DNA from: an uncultured Burkholderiales bacterium
GTDB taxonomy: Bacteria > Pseudomonadota > Gammaproteobacteria > Burkholderiales > Burkholderiaceae_C
NCBI GenBank assembly: GCA_903880855.1
Contig: CAIRQX010000094.1
Location: forward strand, 1 to 34,762
Length of the DNA: 34,762 bases
Direction: 5' to 3'
The notes beneath the pieces were generated by a model, which saw nothing but the letters and a program-made list of their open reading frames with translations, made no database searches and was not told the origin of the DNA. The translations under genes and the position numbers were made by a program. Below, piece by piece: positions 1 to 9,904 of the stretch (positions within the stretch are counted from its first letter, which is position 1; every line of letters starts with the position of its first letter).

Positions 1-2510
<2,510 letters not shown>

Positions 2511-2521
2511 GGCTTTCGAAG

Positions 2522-3220
2522 ATGACTGACATCACTTACGAGCAACGTCGCGGACAAATCGAAAATTATTTCGATCGCACAGCTGCGGCCGCTTGGGCCA
2601 AGCTGACGTCCGATGCGCCAGTAGGTCGCATTCGCGCTTCGGTCCGTGCAGGACGCGATCAAATGCGATCGACATTGGTCAGCTGGTTGGGCGCTGACCT
2701 GCAGGGCAAGCGTATTTTGGATGCAGGTTGCGGAACAGGCGCCTTGGCTGTTGAGGCGGCAAGATTAGGTGCCCAAGTGGTAGCTATCGATTTATCTCCT
2801 ACCTTGGTGAACTTGGCCCGTGAACGCATTCCTTCAGATGTTGCCCACTTGGTGGAGTTCCTTAGCGGTGACATGCTAGACAAAGGATTAGGGCACTTCG
2901 ACCATGTCGTTGCCATGGACTCGATCATCCATTACCAAACTGATGATGCAGTGGAAGCCTTAGCCCAACTGGCGGAACGCACCAAGTCGTCCATCGTATT
3001 TACTTTTGCGCCGCGCACGCCGATGTTGGCATTGATGATTTCTGTAGGACGCTTGCTGCCTAGAAGCGATCGCGCACCTTGGCTGGAGCCTATGGCAGAA
3101 AAAAGTATTTCGCAACTCATGAAGACGCATGCATCTCTAAACGATTGGCAATGCGCGCGCAGCCATAAAGTGTCTAGTGGCTTTTATAAATCCAAAGCAA
3201 TGGAGTGGGTACGCGCATGA
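2522..3220 (+). CDS. bchM: Magnesium-protoporphyrin O-methyltransferase
   Basis: BchM methylates the C13 propionate of Mg-protoporphyrin IX using S-adenosylmethionine, directly after the BchHID step. The 232-residue product has a class I SAM-binding motif ILDAGCGTG at residues 65-73, followed by an acidic strand end (VVAIDLS) as expected. I start it at the ATG at 2522, because the upstream in-frame TTG at 2507 overlaps the bchL stop. A GAGG lies at about the right distance before 2522. The N-terminal YFDRTAAAAWAKLTSDAPVG block is characteristic of BchM. The stop overlaps the lhaA start as ATGA (3217-3220). Confidence 0.95.
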   Translation: MTDITYEQRRGQIENYFDRTAAAAWAKLTSDAPVGRIRASVRAGRDQMRSTLVSWLGADLQGKRILDAGCGTGALAVEAARLGAQVVAIDLSPTLVNLARERIPSDVAHLVEFLSGDMLDKGLGHFDHVVAMDSIIHYQTDDAVEALAQLAERTKSSIVFTFAPRTPMLALMISVGRLLPRSDRAPWLEPMAEKSISQLMKTHASLNDWQCARSHKVSSGFYKSKAMEWVRA

Positions 3221-4653
3221 GAGCCAAAACGTTCAGCAAGTTTGCCAAGCAAGTTCCGGTGAGTTGGTTACCGTTTGCGGACGTTGCCAGCCCTGGCCTG
3301 CCGATGGCGCGCTTGTTGCGCTTATCTCTGTTCAAGTTCACTATGGGCATCACCACCGCCTTGATGATAGGCACGCTGAACCGGGTGATGATTGTTGAAT
3401 TGTTGGTGCCTGCTTGGCTGGTCTCGATGATGTTGGCGTTGCCTTTGTTGGTGGCTCCCTTTCGGGCAGTGACCGGCTACCAATCGGATATCCATGTCTC
3501 AGCTTTTGGATGGCGTCGCGTGCCGTATATGTGGGGCGGCACTTTGATTCAATTTTTAGGACTTGCTGTCATGCCTTTTGCGCTGTTGGTGCTGTCAGGC
3601 GGTGGGCAAGTTGCTGTTCCAGACTGGGTGGGTCAAGGTGCTGCTGCGATTGCTTTCTTGATGGTGGGTGCAGGTTTACAAACTTCGCAAACCGCGGGAC
3701 TGGCTTTGGCTACTGATCAGGCCAGTGAAGAAACTCGGCCGCGTGTTGTAGCCCTGATGTACACCATGCTTTTGGTAGGCGCTGTTTTTGGCAGTTTGGT
3801 GTTCAGCTTTCTTCTAGCTAATTTCACGCCTGAAATTTTGGTCCAAGTTGTGCAAGGTACTGCGTTAGTGGTGTTGCTACTCAACGGTGTGGCCCTTTGG
3901 AAGCAAGAGCCCCGTAATCCAGATCGTGTCAAGGCATTGAAATCAGAAATTAGACGTCCTTTTAAAGAGGTCTGGTTTGAGTTCATTGCATTGCGAAACG
4001 CTAAGCGCTTTTTATGGGCGACAGCTTTGGGCACCATGGCATTCAACATGCAAGACATTGTTCTTGAGCCCTATGGCGGCGAGATTTTGAACTTGACTGT
4101 AGGTGCTACCAGTGCACTCACAGCTATGTTGTCAGCCGGTGGGCTGTTGGGTTTTTATGTCGCTGGGCGTCAATTGGCTAAAGGGGTGGACCCTATGCGC
4201 TTAGCAGCCTATGGTGCTTTGGCAGGCTTGCCTGCTTTTTCTGCAGTGATTTTTTCGGCACCGCTGGAAGCTGGTTGGCTTTTCAAATTAGGCGCATTGG
4301 GCATCGGATTCGGTGGTGGCTTGTTTGCCGTGGGAACTCTCTTTACCGCCATGCGTTTAGAGGCAGCCTTCGTCGGCTTGGCTTTAGGTGCTTGGGGGGC
4401 CGTGCAAGCTGGAGCAGCTGGCCTCGCCATGTTCTTTGGTGGCGCTTTGCGTGATGTTGTGAACACGCTCACCTCTCAAGGTCTATTGGGCACTGGTTTG
4501 ACTGACCCCTCAGTGGCTTATAGCGTCGTTTACCACGTCGAAATGCTTTTGTTATTTCTCACCATGATTGCTGTAGGGCCCTTAATCAAACGCAGCACCT
4601 TTCATTCACCCGTTACCCCCCCAACCCTCGGTTTGACCGAGTCTCGCATTTAG
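3217..4653 (+). CDS. lhaA: Light-harvesting complex 1 assembly protein, PucC/LhaA family
   Basis: This is a polytopic inner-membrane protein of the PucC/LhaA branch of the BCD transporter/MFS superfamily. In Rhodobacter, members promote LH1 assembly, probably by handing bacteriochlorophyll to nascent antenna polypeptides. The 478-residue sequence has about twelve hydrophobic segments. Typical family pieces are SLFKFTMGITTALMIGTLNR near the N-terminus, FRAVTGYQSD, GWRRVPYMWGG, and ALGTMAFNMQDIVLEPYGGE in mid-protein. I chose the ATG at 3217, which overlaps the bchM stop as ATGA, over a GTG at 3205. Its place between bchM and puhA matches the usual bchFNBHLM-lhaA-puhA order, so lhaA is a better name than pucC, which normally accompanies LH2 genes. 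Confidence 0.93.
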   Translation: MRAKTFSKFAKQVPVSWLPFADVASPGLPMARLLRLSLFKFTMGITTALMIGTLNRVMIVELLVPAWLVSMMLALPLLVAPFRAVTGYQSDIHVSAFGWRRVPYMWGGTLIQFLGLAVMPFALLVLSGGGQVAVPDWVGQGAAAIAFLMVGAGLQTSQTAGLALATDQASEETRPRVVALMYTMLLVGAVFGSLVFSFLLANFTPEILVQVVQGTALVVLLLNGVALWKQEPRNPDRVKALKSEIRRPFKEVWFEFIALRNAKRFLWATALGTMAFNMQDIVLEPYGGEILNLTVGATSALTAMLSAGGLLGFYVAGRQLAKGVDPMRLAAYGALAGLPAFSAVIFSAPLEAGWLFKLGALGIGFGGGLFAVGTLFTAMRLEAAFVGLALGAWGAVQAGAAGLAMFFGGALRDVVNTLTSQGLLGTGLTDPSVAYSVVYHVEMLLLFLTMIAVGPLIKRSTFHSPVTPPTLGLTESRI

Positions 4654-4674
4654 TTGTAAAAAGGAGAAGTCGCT

Positions 4675-5436
4675 ATGCAAACAGTAGGCAACATCACTGG
4701 ATATATAGATCTAGCGCAAATACTGCTCTATGTATTCTGGATATTTTTCGCAGGCCTCATTTGGTATCTCGTGATGGAAAACCATCGCGAAGGCTACCCC
4801 ATGGAGTCAGGTAGCAGCGGACGTGCTGTTATCAAAGGGTTTCCAATTCCTGAACCTAAAACGTTTCTGCTCGAAGGTGGGCGACGTGTGACAGTTCCGG
4901 ACTTGACACGTAAAGAGCCAGCCTACAACGCAGTGGCTTCCCACCCTAGTTCAGGTTCACCCATTGAGCCAAGAGGTGATGCCATGACTGCCGCTGTCGG
5001 TGCAGGCGCATATTCCAACCGTGAGGATGTTCCTGAGCGAACAACGCATGGCGTGCCACTGATTCAACCTCTCCGAATTGCCAGCGATTTCTCCGTCGCG
5101 CCCCAAGATGTAGACCCTCGTGGCCTGCCAGTGATGGCTGGCGACGGTAAACAGGGTGGTACGGTCAAAGACATTTGGATCGATTCAGCCGAAATGATGT
5201 TCCGTTATTTGGAAGTTGAAATTACGGGTGGAAAAACAGTGTTGTTGCCCATCACGTTTTCACTGATCCGCAGAAACCAAGTTGAAGTGCATGCTATTTA
5301 CGCGCGCCATTTCGCTGCGGTTCCTGCGCTCAAAAATCCAGACCAGGTCACGAAATTGGAAGAAGAAAAAATCACGGCTTATTACGGCGGCGGAACTTTG
5401 TACGCTGATGTAAAACGCAGTGAGCCCCTGATTTGA
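4675..5436 (+). CDS. puhA: Photosynthetic reaction centre H subunit
   Basis: Subunit H caps the cytoplasmic face of the RC L/M core and shapes proton delivery to QB. The 253-residue protein has one N-terminal transmembrane helix (about residues 12-32) directly followed by the conserved ENHREGYPMES turn. The cytoplasmic PRC-barrel part contains PLIQPLRIASDFSVAPQDVDPRG and VKDIWIDSAEMMFRYLEVE. A strong ribosome binding site (AAAAGGAGAAG) precedes the ATG, 21 bp after lhaA. In many purple bacteria puhB, puhC and acsF-linked genes follow. Here none do: the next gene is a cobalamin-binding regulator, so the assembly factors must lie outside the window or be missing. Confidence 0.96.
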   Translation: MQTVGNITGYIDLAQILLYVFWIFFAGLIWYLVMENHREGYPMESGSSGRAVIKGFPIPEPKTFLLEGGRRVTVPDLTRKEPAYNAVASHPSSGSPIEPRGDAMTAAVGAGAYSNREDVPERTTHGVPLIQPLRIASDFSVAPQDVDPRGLPVMAGDGKQGGTVKDIWIDSAEMMFRYLEVEITGGKTVLLPITFSLIRRNQVEVHAIYARHFAAVPALKNPDQVTKLEEEKITAYYGGGTLYADVKRSEPLI

Positions 5437-5489
5437 TCAGCCATTTCGTAACCATTGCCTATTAGATTTATTTAAAGACAGGGGTCAGC

Positions 5490-6353
5490 GTGGCTCAGTT
5501 CAAATTTAAACCATCAAAGACTTCAGGTATTCCAGCTTGGGGAACTGAAGCCAAAGACTTCAAGTCCATATATTCCCTTTGCTCAAGCCCTCGCCTGGTG
5601 GGTGGAACGACATTTTCCGAGCTAGTAGCGCTTGATCAAAGCCAAGTGGCGCTGCTCACTCAGGCCGCCATCAAAAGCATGGAAGAGACTCGCAAAATCT
5701 TGATGAAATGGCGTAGCCAAGGGCATAGCCTGAAAGACACGTACCTCTTTGGTATCACGGGGTCGGCAAGACTGATCGGTGAACTTTGGTCAAGAGATGC
5801 ATTGGACTTTGTCAATGTCACCATAGCCCTGTCGCGCTTACACCGAGTAATGCACGAATTCAGCCAAGAGTTTTTATCCGAAGGAAACTCCGAATCAAAT
5901 GGATTAAGCCTGCTACTGATGACAGAACCAGGCTCTCAGCATGGGCTTGGCGTGTTTATGTTGAGTGAATTCTTCCGTCAGGCTGGTTGGCGCGTCACGC
6001 TCGCATCCCCCCAAGACATTGTGGATTTCAAGCGAATATTCTTGTCAGATTGGTTCGATGCCGTTGTGCTGTCGATTTCAACAGATCGCCAAATAGATGC
6101 CGTCGCCCAGTCACTACCAGAGTTGAGCAAAACAACGGCTAATCCCAATTTAAAAATATACGTTGGTGGACCCATGGCTCAGGTGTCACCAGAGGCGATA
6201 AATTGGGACGGAACTTTATTACTGCAGACAGACGCAGCCCAAACCGTAGAAATTGTTACGCAAAATGCTTTAGCCCCATCACCCGTGGAGGTTGCCCATC
6301 CAATTGAACATTTTGATAGTCTTGATAATTTAGTTTATGTATCGAAAGATTGA
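5490..6353 (+). CDS. Cobalamin-binding antirepressor-like regulator (AerR/PpaA family), copy 1
   Basis: This is a predicted light- or redox-responsive partner of PpsR. AerR of R. capsulatus and PpaA of R. sphaeroides bind cobalamin through a SCHIC-type B12 domain and relieve CrtJ/PpsR repression. The 287-residue sequence shows the family signatures: GELWSRDALDFVNVT (Trp100 then an FxxVT element), a degenerate B12 motif EPGSQHGLG with the presumed cobalt ligand His151 and Gly154, LSIS near 194-197, and VGGP at 225-228. No N-terminal DNA-binding domain is seen. The start is a GTG at 5490 preceded by AGGGGT; no in-frame ATG occurs until residue 64. It lies 53 bp after puhA and 38 bp before ppsR. 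A second, divergent member follows ppsR, so I cannot say which is the functional AerR. Confidence 0.85.
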   Translation: MAQFKFKPSKTSGIPAWGTEAKDFKSIYSLCSSPRLVGGTTFSELVALDQSQVALLTQAAIKSMEETRKILMKWRSQGHSLKDTYLFGITGSARLIGELWSRDALDFVNVTIALSRLHRVMHEFSQEFLSEGNSESNGLSLLLMTEPGSQHGLGVFMLSEFFRQAGWRVTLASPQDIVDFKRIFLSDWFDAVVLSISTDRQIDAVAQSLPELSKTTANPNLKIYVGGPMAQVSPEAINWDGTLLLQTDAAQTVEIVTQNALAPSPVEVAHPIEHFDSLDNLVYVSKD

Positions 6354-6356
6354 CTC

Positions 6357-6362
6357 TATAAT
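6357..6362 (+). promoter_or_regulatory. Possible -10 element for ppsR
   Basis: A perfect TATAAT lies 30 bp upstream of the ppsR ATG, in the short gap after the first cobalamin-binding gene. No good -35 is spaced for it (TTTATG at 6334-6339 is poor). A one-mismatch PpsR box (TGT at 6338-6340, then N12, then ACT at 6353-6355) abuts it, so autoregulation is conceivable but unproven. ppsR itself has no obvious Shine-Dalgarno sequence. Confidence 0.3.
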
Positions 6363-6391
6363 CAGTCAATTATTCAAGACTATAGCCACCT

Positions 6392-7789
6392 ATGAACTTC
6401 GCTGATCTTGAAGCCGTCACTTTTTATAAGTTATTAGGCGTAGTTTCTGACGTTAGTTTAGTTATAAATAACAAGGGCATCATAGAAGACGTGTCTACTG
6501 GACAAGACACCATGGCAACTTTAGGTTGTCATAGTTGGCTTGGCAAGCGGTGGGTAGACACCGTGACCACTGAAAGTAAGAAGAAGATTGAAGACTTACT
6601 GGTTGCCCAGCCCGAAACGCAAACCCTACTCTGGCGGCATGTCAACCACCCTATGCCATCCGGCGGTGAAGTGGCAATTCAATACATCACAGTTGCCCTC
6701 AAAGACAACAAATTATTAGCCGTAGGGCGCAATCTAGAGCGCCTTGCAGAACTGCAACGCCGCTTGGTTGAAACACAGCAGTCGATGGAACGTGATTTCC
6801 TGAGGCTTAGACACATTGAAGCGCGTTATCGCGTCTTGTTTGAAACCTCTCCCGAAGCCGTGTTGATGGTCGATACACATTCATTCCGCTTGATAGAGGC
6901 CAATGCAGGTGCCCAATCGCTTTTCAAGGATGCGGGCAAACGATTGGTGGGGCGTGATTTCAGAGAGTGCATTGAGCCTGAAAGCCAAGGCGAGGTTCAA
7001 TCCCTGCTTAGAACTGCGTTAGCGACTGGGCGAATTGAAATGTGTTCCGCCACCCTGTTAGGTTCTTCTCAACCTATCACTGTATCTGCGACTGTATTTA
7101 GGCAAGAAGGTGGAGCGCAATTTTTAGTGCGTCTGACCCAGCGCGAGCCCTCTGCCGCCTCTCATCTAAAAACAGATGCTTCTGTGGTTTTGAGCGAAGC
7201 GATGGAGCACTTTCCAGATGGTTGGCTTCTGACAGACACATCAGGCGCAGTGAGAAGTTTGAATGAGGAAGGCATGGCGCTTTTGGGATTGACCGCTGCG
7301 TCACAAGTGGTCGGCCAATCATTGGAGCGTTGGTTGATAAGAGGCGCAGTGGATTGGGGGGTTCTGAACACCTCATTGAAACAACAAAAGCCCGTGAGAA
7401 ACTTTGCTACCGAAGTGAGAACCCTCTCAGGCATGACATTACCTGTAGAAATATCGGCGGTCTATTTAGCAAAGCCAGAGCCACTCTATGTGATGTTTGT
7501 GCGAGATTTAAATCGGCGTGCGCAGTCATCTACGGAGGTATCACAGCCATTGCCCAAACCATTTGCAGACCTATCGCAATTGGTGGGGCGTCGCCCGATC
7601 AAAGACATCGTGAGCGAGACAGTCGACACGATTGAACGCATGTGTATCGAGGCCGCCCTCGACTTAACCCATAACAACCGCGCCTCTGCCGCTGAAATGC
7701 TTGGACTTTCACGACAGAGTCTTTATGTCAAATTGAGAAAATTCGGGATTTCTTCAGAAAACGACCTCGATATAGACGCCAGCGCTTAA
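6392..7789 (+). CDS. ppsR: Photosynthesis gene repressor PpsR/CrtJ
   Basis: PpsR is the aerobic (and light-modulated) transcriptional repressor of bch, crt and light-harvesting genes, binding TGT-N12-ACA palindromes. The 465-residue protein has the standard plan: an N-terminal PAS-like domain (about 1-120), a coiled Q-linker (RRLVETQQSMERDFLRLRHIEARY), two PAS domains (about 145-250 and 275-390), and a C-terminal Fis-type HTH with AAEMLGLSRQSLYVKLRKFG. Cys418, just before the HTH, falls where CrtJ carries its redox-active HTH cysteine (Cys420). Another Cys occurs in the linker between the PAS domains (MCSATLLG). Target palindromes are present upstream of bchC and crtE in this same window. It is flanked on both sides by AerR/PpaA-type genes, which supports regulation by protein partners. 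Confidence 0.95.
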   Translation: MNFADLEAVTFYKLLGVVSDVSLVINNKGIIEDVSTGQDTMATLGCHSWLGKRWVDTVTTESKKKIEDLLVAQPETQTLLWRHVNHPMPSGGEVAIQYITVALKDNKLLAVGRNLERLAELQRRLVETQQSMERDFLRLRHIEARYRVLFETSPEAVLMVDTHSFRLIEANAGAQSLFKDAGKRLVGRDFRECIEPESQGEVQSLLRTALATGRIEMCSATLLGSSQPITVSATVFRQEGGAQFLVRLTQREPSAASHLKTDASVVLSEAMEHFPDGWLLTDTSGAVRSLNEEGMALLGLTAASQVVGQSLERWLIRGAVDWGVLNTSLKQQKPVRNFATEVRTLSGMTLPVEISAVYLAKPEPLYVMFVRDLNRRAQSSTEVSQPLPKPFADLSQLVGRRPIKDIVSETVDTIERMCIEAALDLTHNNRASAAEMLGLSRQSLYVKLRKFGISSENDLDIDASA

Positions 7790-7832
7790 GTTCTGGCCCA
7801 TAAACTCTAAAATATCCCCTTGTCTGCAGGTT

Positions 7833-7845
7833 TTGTCACGGACAA
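7833..7845. promoter_or_regulatory. Inverted repeat TTGTC-ACG-GACAA, candidate operator
   Basis: A perfect 5-bp inverted repeat with a 3-bp spacer lies in the 208-bp gap upstream of the second cobalamin-binding gene. It does not fit TGT-N12-ACA, so if it is an operator it belongs to a different regulator. A second imperfectly related palindrome, TTTGAA-N5-TTCAAA, lies at 7873-7889. Function is not known. Confidence 0.3.
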
Positions 7846-7952
7846 CTAAGGGTTATTGATAGTAATTGGGTCTTTGAAAACTGTTCAAAATACTCGCAGA
7901 TTAGCGGGTCGGTAAGCTATTTTGCTGAGAAAAAATCTCCCCGATCAACCCT

Positions 7953-7970
7953 CCAACCTTCATAGGTTGG
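7953..7970 (+). promoter_or_regulatory. Leader hairpin before second AerR/PpaA-like gene
   Basis: The arms CCAACCT and AGGTTGG enclose a 4-nt loop (TCAT), ending 27 nt before the ATG at 7998. No T-run follows, so it is not a rho-independent terminator. In a transcript it would form a stable hairpin just ahead of a weakly placed Shine-Dalgarno (TTAGG almost touching the ATG), so translational control is possible. Confidence 0.35.
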
Positions 7971-7997
7971 CACGCTAGCTTCCATCTGGGAATTAGG

Positions 7998-8816
7998 ATG
8001 ACTAAATCTAACAGTTTGCAGCGCTTTAGTGCTTCAGGGTCAGCCAATGATGAGTGCAGGGAGGATCTGCAGGATGTGATTGGGCAACAACTCATTCCTA
8101 GGCTTTTAAATTCTCATAACTACAGCGAACGTTTGTCCTCCCCAGAGGCCCTAGCCTCGAGCGGGAAAGTAATCCCTGAATTCAATGACTTTACGGAAGC
8201 CTGTCGGCTCGGCGATTCAGTGCGCGTGAATAAGATTGTCGACTCACTCATCGCTCAAGGTTTTTCTCAGGAAAGCATTTTTTTAGACTTAATCTCTCCA
8301 GCAGCCAGACACTTAGGCGCGCTTTGGGATAGTGACTTATGCAGTTTTACGGATGTGACTTGTGGCCTGGCAAACATGCACCATGTCATTTACCGACTGG
8401 GCTATGAGTTTCGTGACGGTCCTCACGTCAAGGGTGAGAAATCCAATGTGATGATGTGTTGCGCACCAGGCTCCATGCATCTTTTAGGGGTTTCCATTGT
8501 GGGGGACTTATTCAGAAGAGAAGGTGCTAGCGTGGTGATTGAAGTTTCATCTACCAAAGAAGAATTGGTGCGCGCAGTGTCTAACGAATGGTTTGATGTG
8601 ATCGGCATATCTGTTGCCATTGAATCTCAATTGCATAGCTTGAAATCGCTTGTTCAAGATCTAAGGAAAAGCTCAGGCAATCCAAACGTCAAGGTTCTTA
8701 TGGGCGGTCCTATTTTTATGTTGGTGGATGTCACAGCAGATATGTTCGGCGCTGATGTCATCTCAAATAATCCGCAAGACGTCTTAACATTGCTCAAGAC
8801 ATTTACAGCCAAATAG
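7998..8816 (+). CDS. Cobalamin-binding antirepressor-like regulator (AerR/PpaA family), copy 2
   Basis: This is a second SCHIC-type B12-binding protein of 272 residues, presumably another PpsR antirepressor or light/redox sensor. Diagnostic pieces are LGALWDSDLCSFTDVTCG (Trp110 followed by FxDVT), CAPGSMHLLGVSIVGDLF with the presumed cobalt ligand His161 and Gly164, GISVA near 203-207, and MGGP at 235-238. The N-terminal 60 residues differ from copy 1, and overall the two look like old paralogues rather than a recent duplication. Its own 208-bp leader, with several inverted repeats, suggests separate transcription from ppsR. It converges on crtC with only 14 bp between the two stop codons. 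PpaA may be the better orthologue for this copy, but I cannot settle that by eye. Confidence 0.85.
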   Translation: MTKSNSLQRFSASGSANDECREDLQDVIGQQLIPRLLNSHNYSERLSSPEALASSGKVIPEFNDFTEACRLGDSVRVNKIVDSLIAQGFSQESIFLDLISPAARHLGALWDSDLCSFTDVTCGLANMHHVIYRLGYEFRDGPHVKGEKSNVMMCCAPGSMHLLGVSIVGDLFRREGASVVIEVSSTKEELVRAVSNEWFDVIGISVAIESQLHSLKSLVQDLRKSSGNPNVKVLMGGPIFMLVDVTADMFGADVISNNPQDVLTLLKTFTAK

Positions 8817-8830
8817 TCGGCAACTTTATA

Positions 8831-9904
8831 TCAAATCCGCCTTGGCATTTTCCAAGGCAACATTAATCGCACAGGCCATGAAACCAACCTTGGAACATCC
8901 AAGGTTTCGTGCACCGCTGTGAGGTCTTCTCCGAGAAGCCTTGTTTTTAGCAAGGATCGGGCATAAAACGGCGTGTCTTCCAAGGTACTCACAATCTGCG
9001 GCCCTGCGCTAGATTCGCTACACATGGCACGCTTGATTCGCCATGCTGATGCGGGTAAGGGGTAGCGTGTAGGTGCCACAAAGGGTGTGTGACTTCCGTC
9101 TGGACAAAATCTCTGCGACACAATGCGCCCCGGTCCTTTTTTTGGTCTCACGTCATACACCACACTGGTATCGCCATTGGCCATTTCGGCACGCGCCCAA
9201 TCCCAATCCCAAAATCCTTTGTCAACCGGTTCATCTCCTTCATTGGAGTCCATGTAGGCGTGGCCTTGCCAACTCATATGTGGGCTGTCCATGTCGACTT
9301 TGACGCTTGAGCAAGGTGCAATGGGACCCCAGCGATGCAGGCCCTCATTGTCCAAGGCCGTTACAAAACGACACAGCCCTTTGGGGCGAACCGTTACGCG
9401 GCCTCTCACGCGCTTGGGCCAGGGCACATTGATCTCATCGATGTCGATGATCAACTCTTCACCAGTCCATCGCAAACTGCTGGGCCCAATTTTGAATTGG
9501 TGTGCGCTGCGATGAATCTGCTCACGGCCGCGCTCAGTCATCGTCCAACGCTTCCCTCCCCTGCCATACAAGGCCACATTCAGGGCGCAGAAATTTTCCG
9601 GATCTGCAAGGCCACCTTGAAGGCTCCGCGCCAAAGCGTAATACGGTGAAAAAACGCTGCCCACAAAAGCGATGATGGACAAACCATATTCGCCGTCATC
9701 ACTCAACGCATCGACATACCACCAGAGATAACCACCCGGCTGGACTTGCTGGTCAAACCGAGGTCCTCCATCAGCGTCGCGGCCGCCAAACGACCCGACA
9801 TGGCCGCCATCGGTAGCCCTGGCCCCGGATGAACGCTCCCCCCCGCCGTGTAGAGGCCCGGCACTTTGCTGCGCGAAGACGGGCGCCGAAAGGCCGATAG
9901 CCAA
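8831..9904 (-). CDS. crtC: Carotenoid 1,2-hydratase (hydroxyneurosporene synthase), start uncertain
   Basis: CrtC hydrates the psi end group of neurosporene or lycopene at C-1,2 in the spheroidene/spirilloxanthin branch. Family-type sequence begins at about 9766 with GPRFDQ..PGGYLWWYVDALSDDG, then SVFSPYYALARSL, DPENFCALNVALYG and MTERGR. The C-terminal half continues to the stop at 8831. The start is a real problem. The frame stays open to an ATG at 10051, 349 nt inside crtD. Between 9904 (TTG) and 9706 (TTG, which would delete conserved residues) I find no ATG, GTG, TTG or CTG in frame. I list the TTG at 9904 as the nearest usable codon that keeps the conserved N-terminus. A rare start codon, frameshifting from crtD, or a sequence error are alternatives. 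It is the last gene of the - strand array. Confidence 0.85.
   Translation of the reverse strand: MAIGLSAPVFAQQSAGPLHGGGERSSGARATDGGHVGSFGGRDADGGPRFDQQVQPGGYLWWYVDALSDDGEYGLSIIAFVGSVFSPYYALARSLQGGLADPENFCALNVALYGRGGKRWTMTERGREQIHRSAHQFKIGPSSLRWTGEELIIDIDEINVPWPKRVRGRVTVRPKGLCRFVTALDNEGLHRWGPIAPCSSVKVDMDSPHMSWQGHAYMDSNEGDEPVDKGFWDWDWARAEMANGDTSVVYDVRPKKGPGRIVSQRFCPDGSHTPFVAPTRYPLPASAWRIKRAMCSESSAGPQIVSTLEDTPFYARSLLKTRLLGEDLTAVHETLDVPRLVSWPVRLMLPWKMPRRI

Noticed and set aside
6338-6355. PpsR box at the ppsR promoter
   Set aside because: The right half is ACT instead of ACA and there is no second box at 8-bp spacing, so I mention it only as a possibility in the -10 entry.
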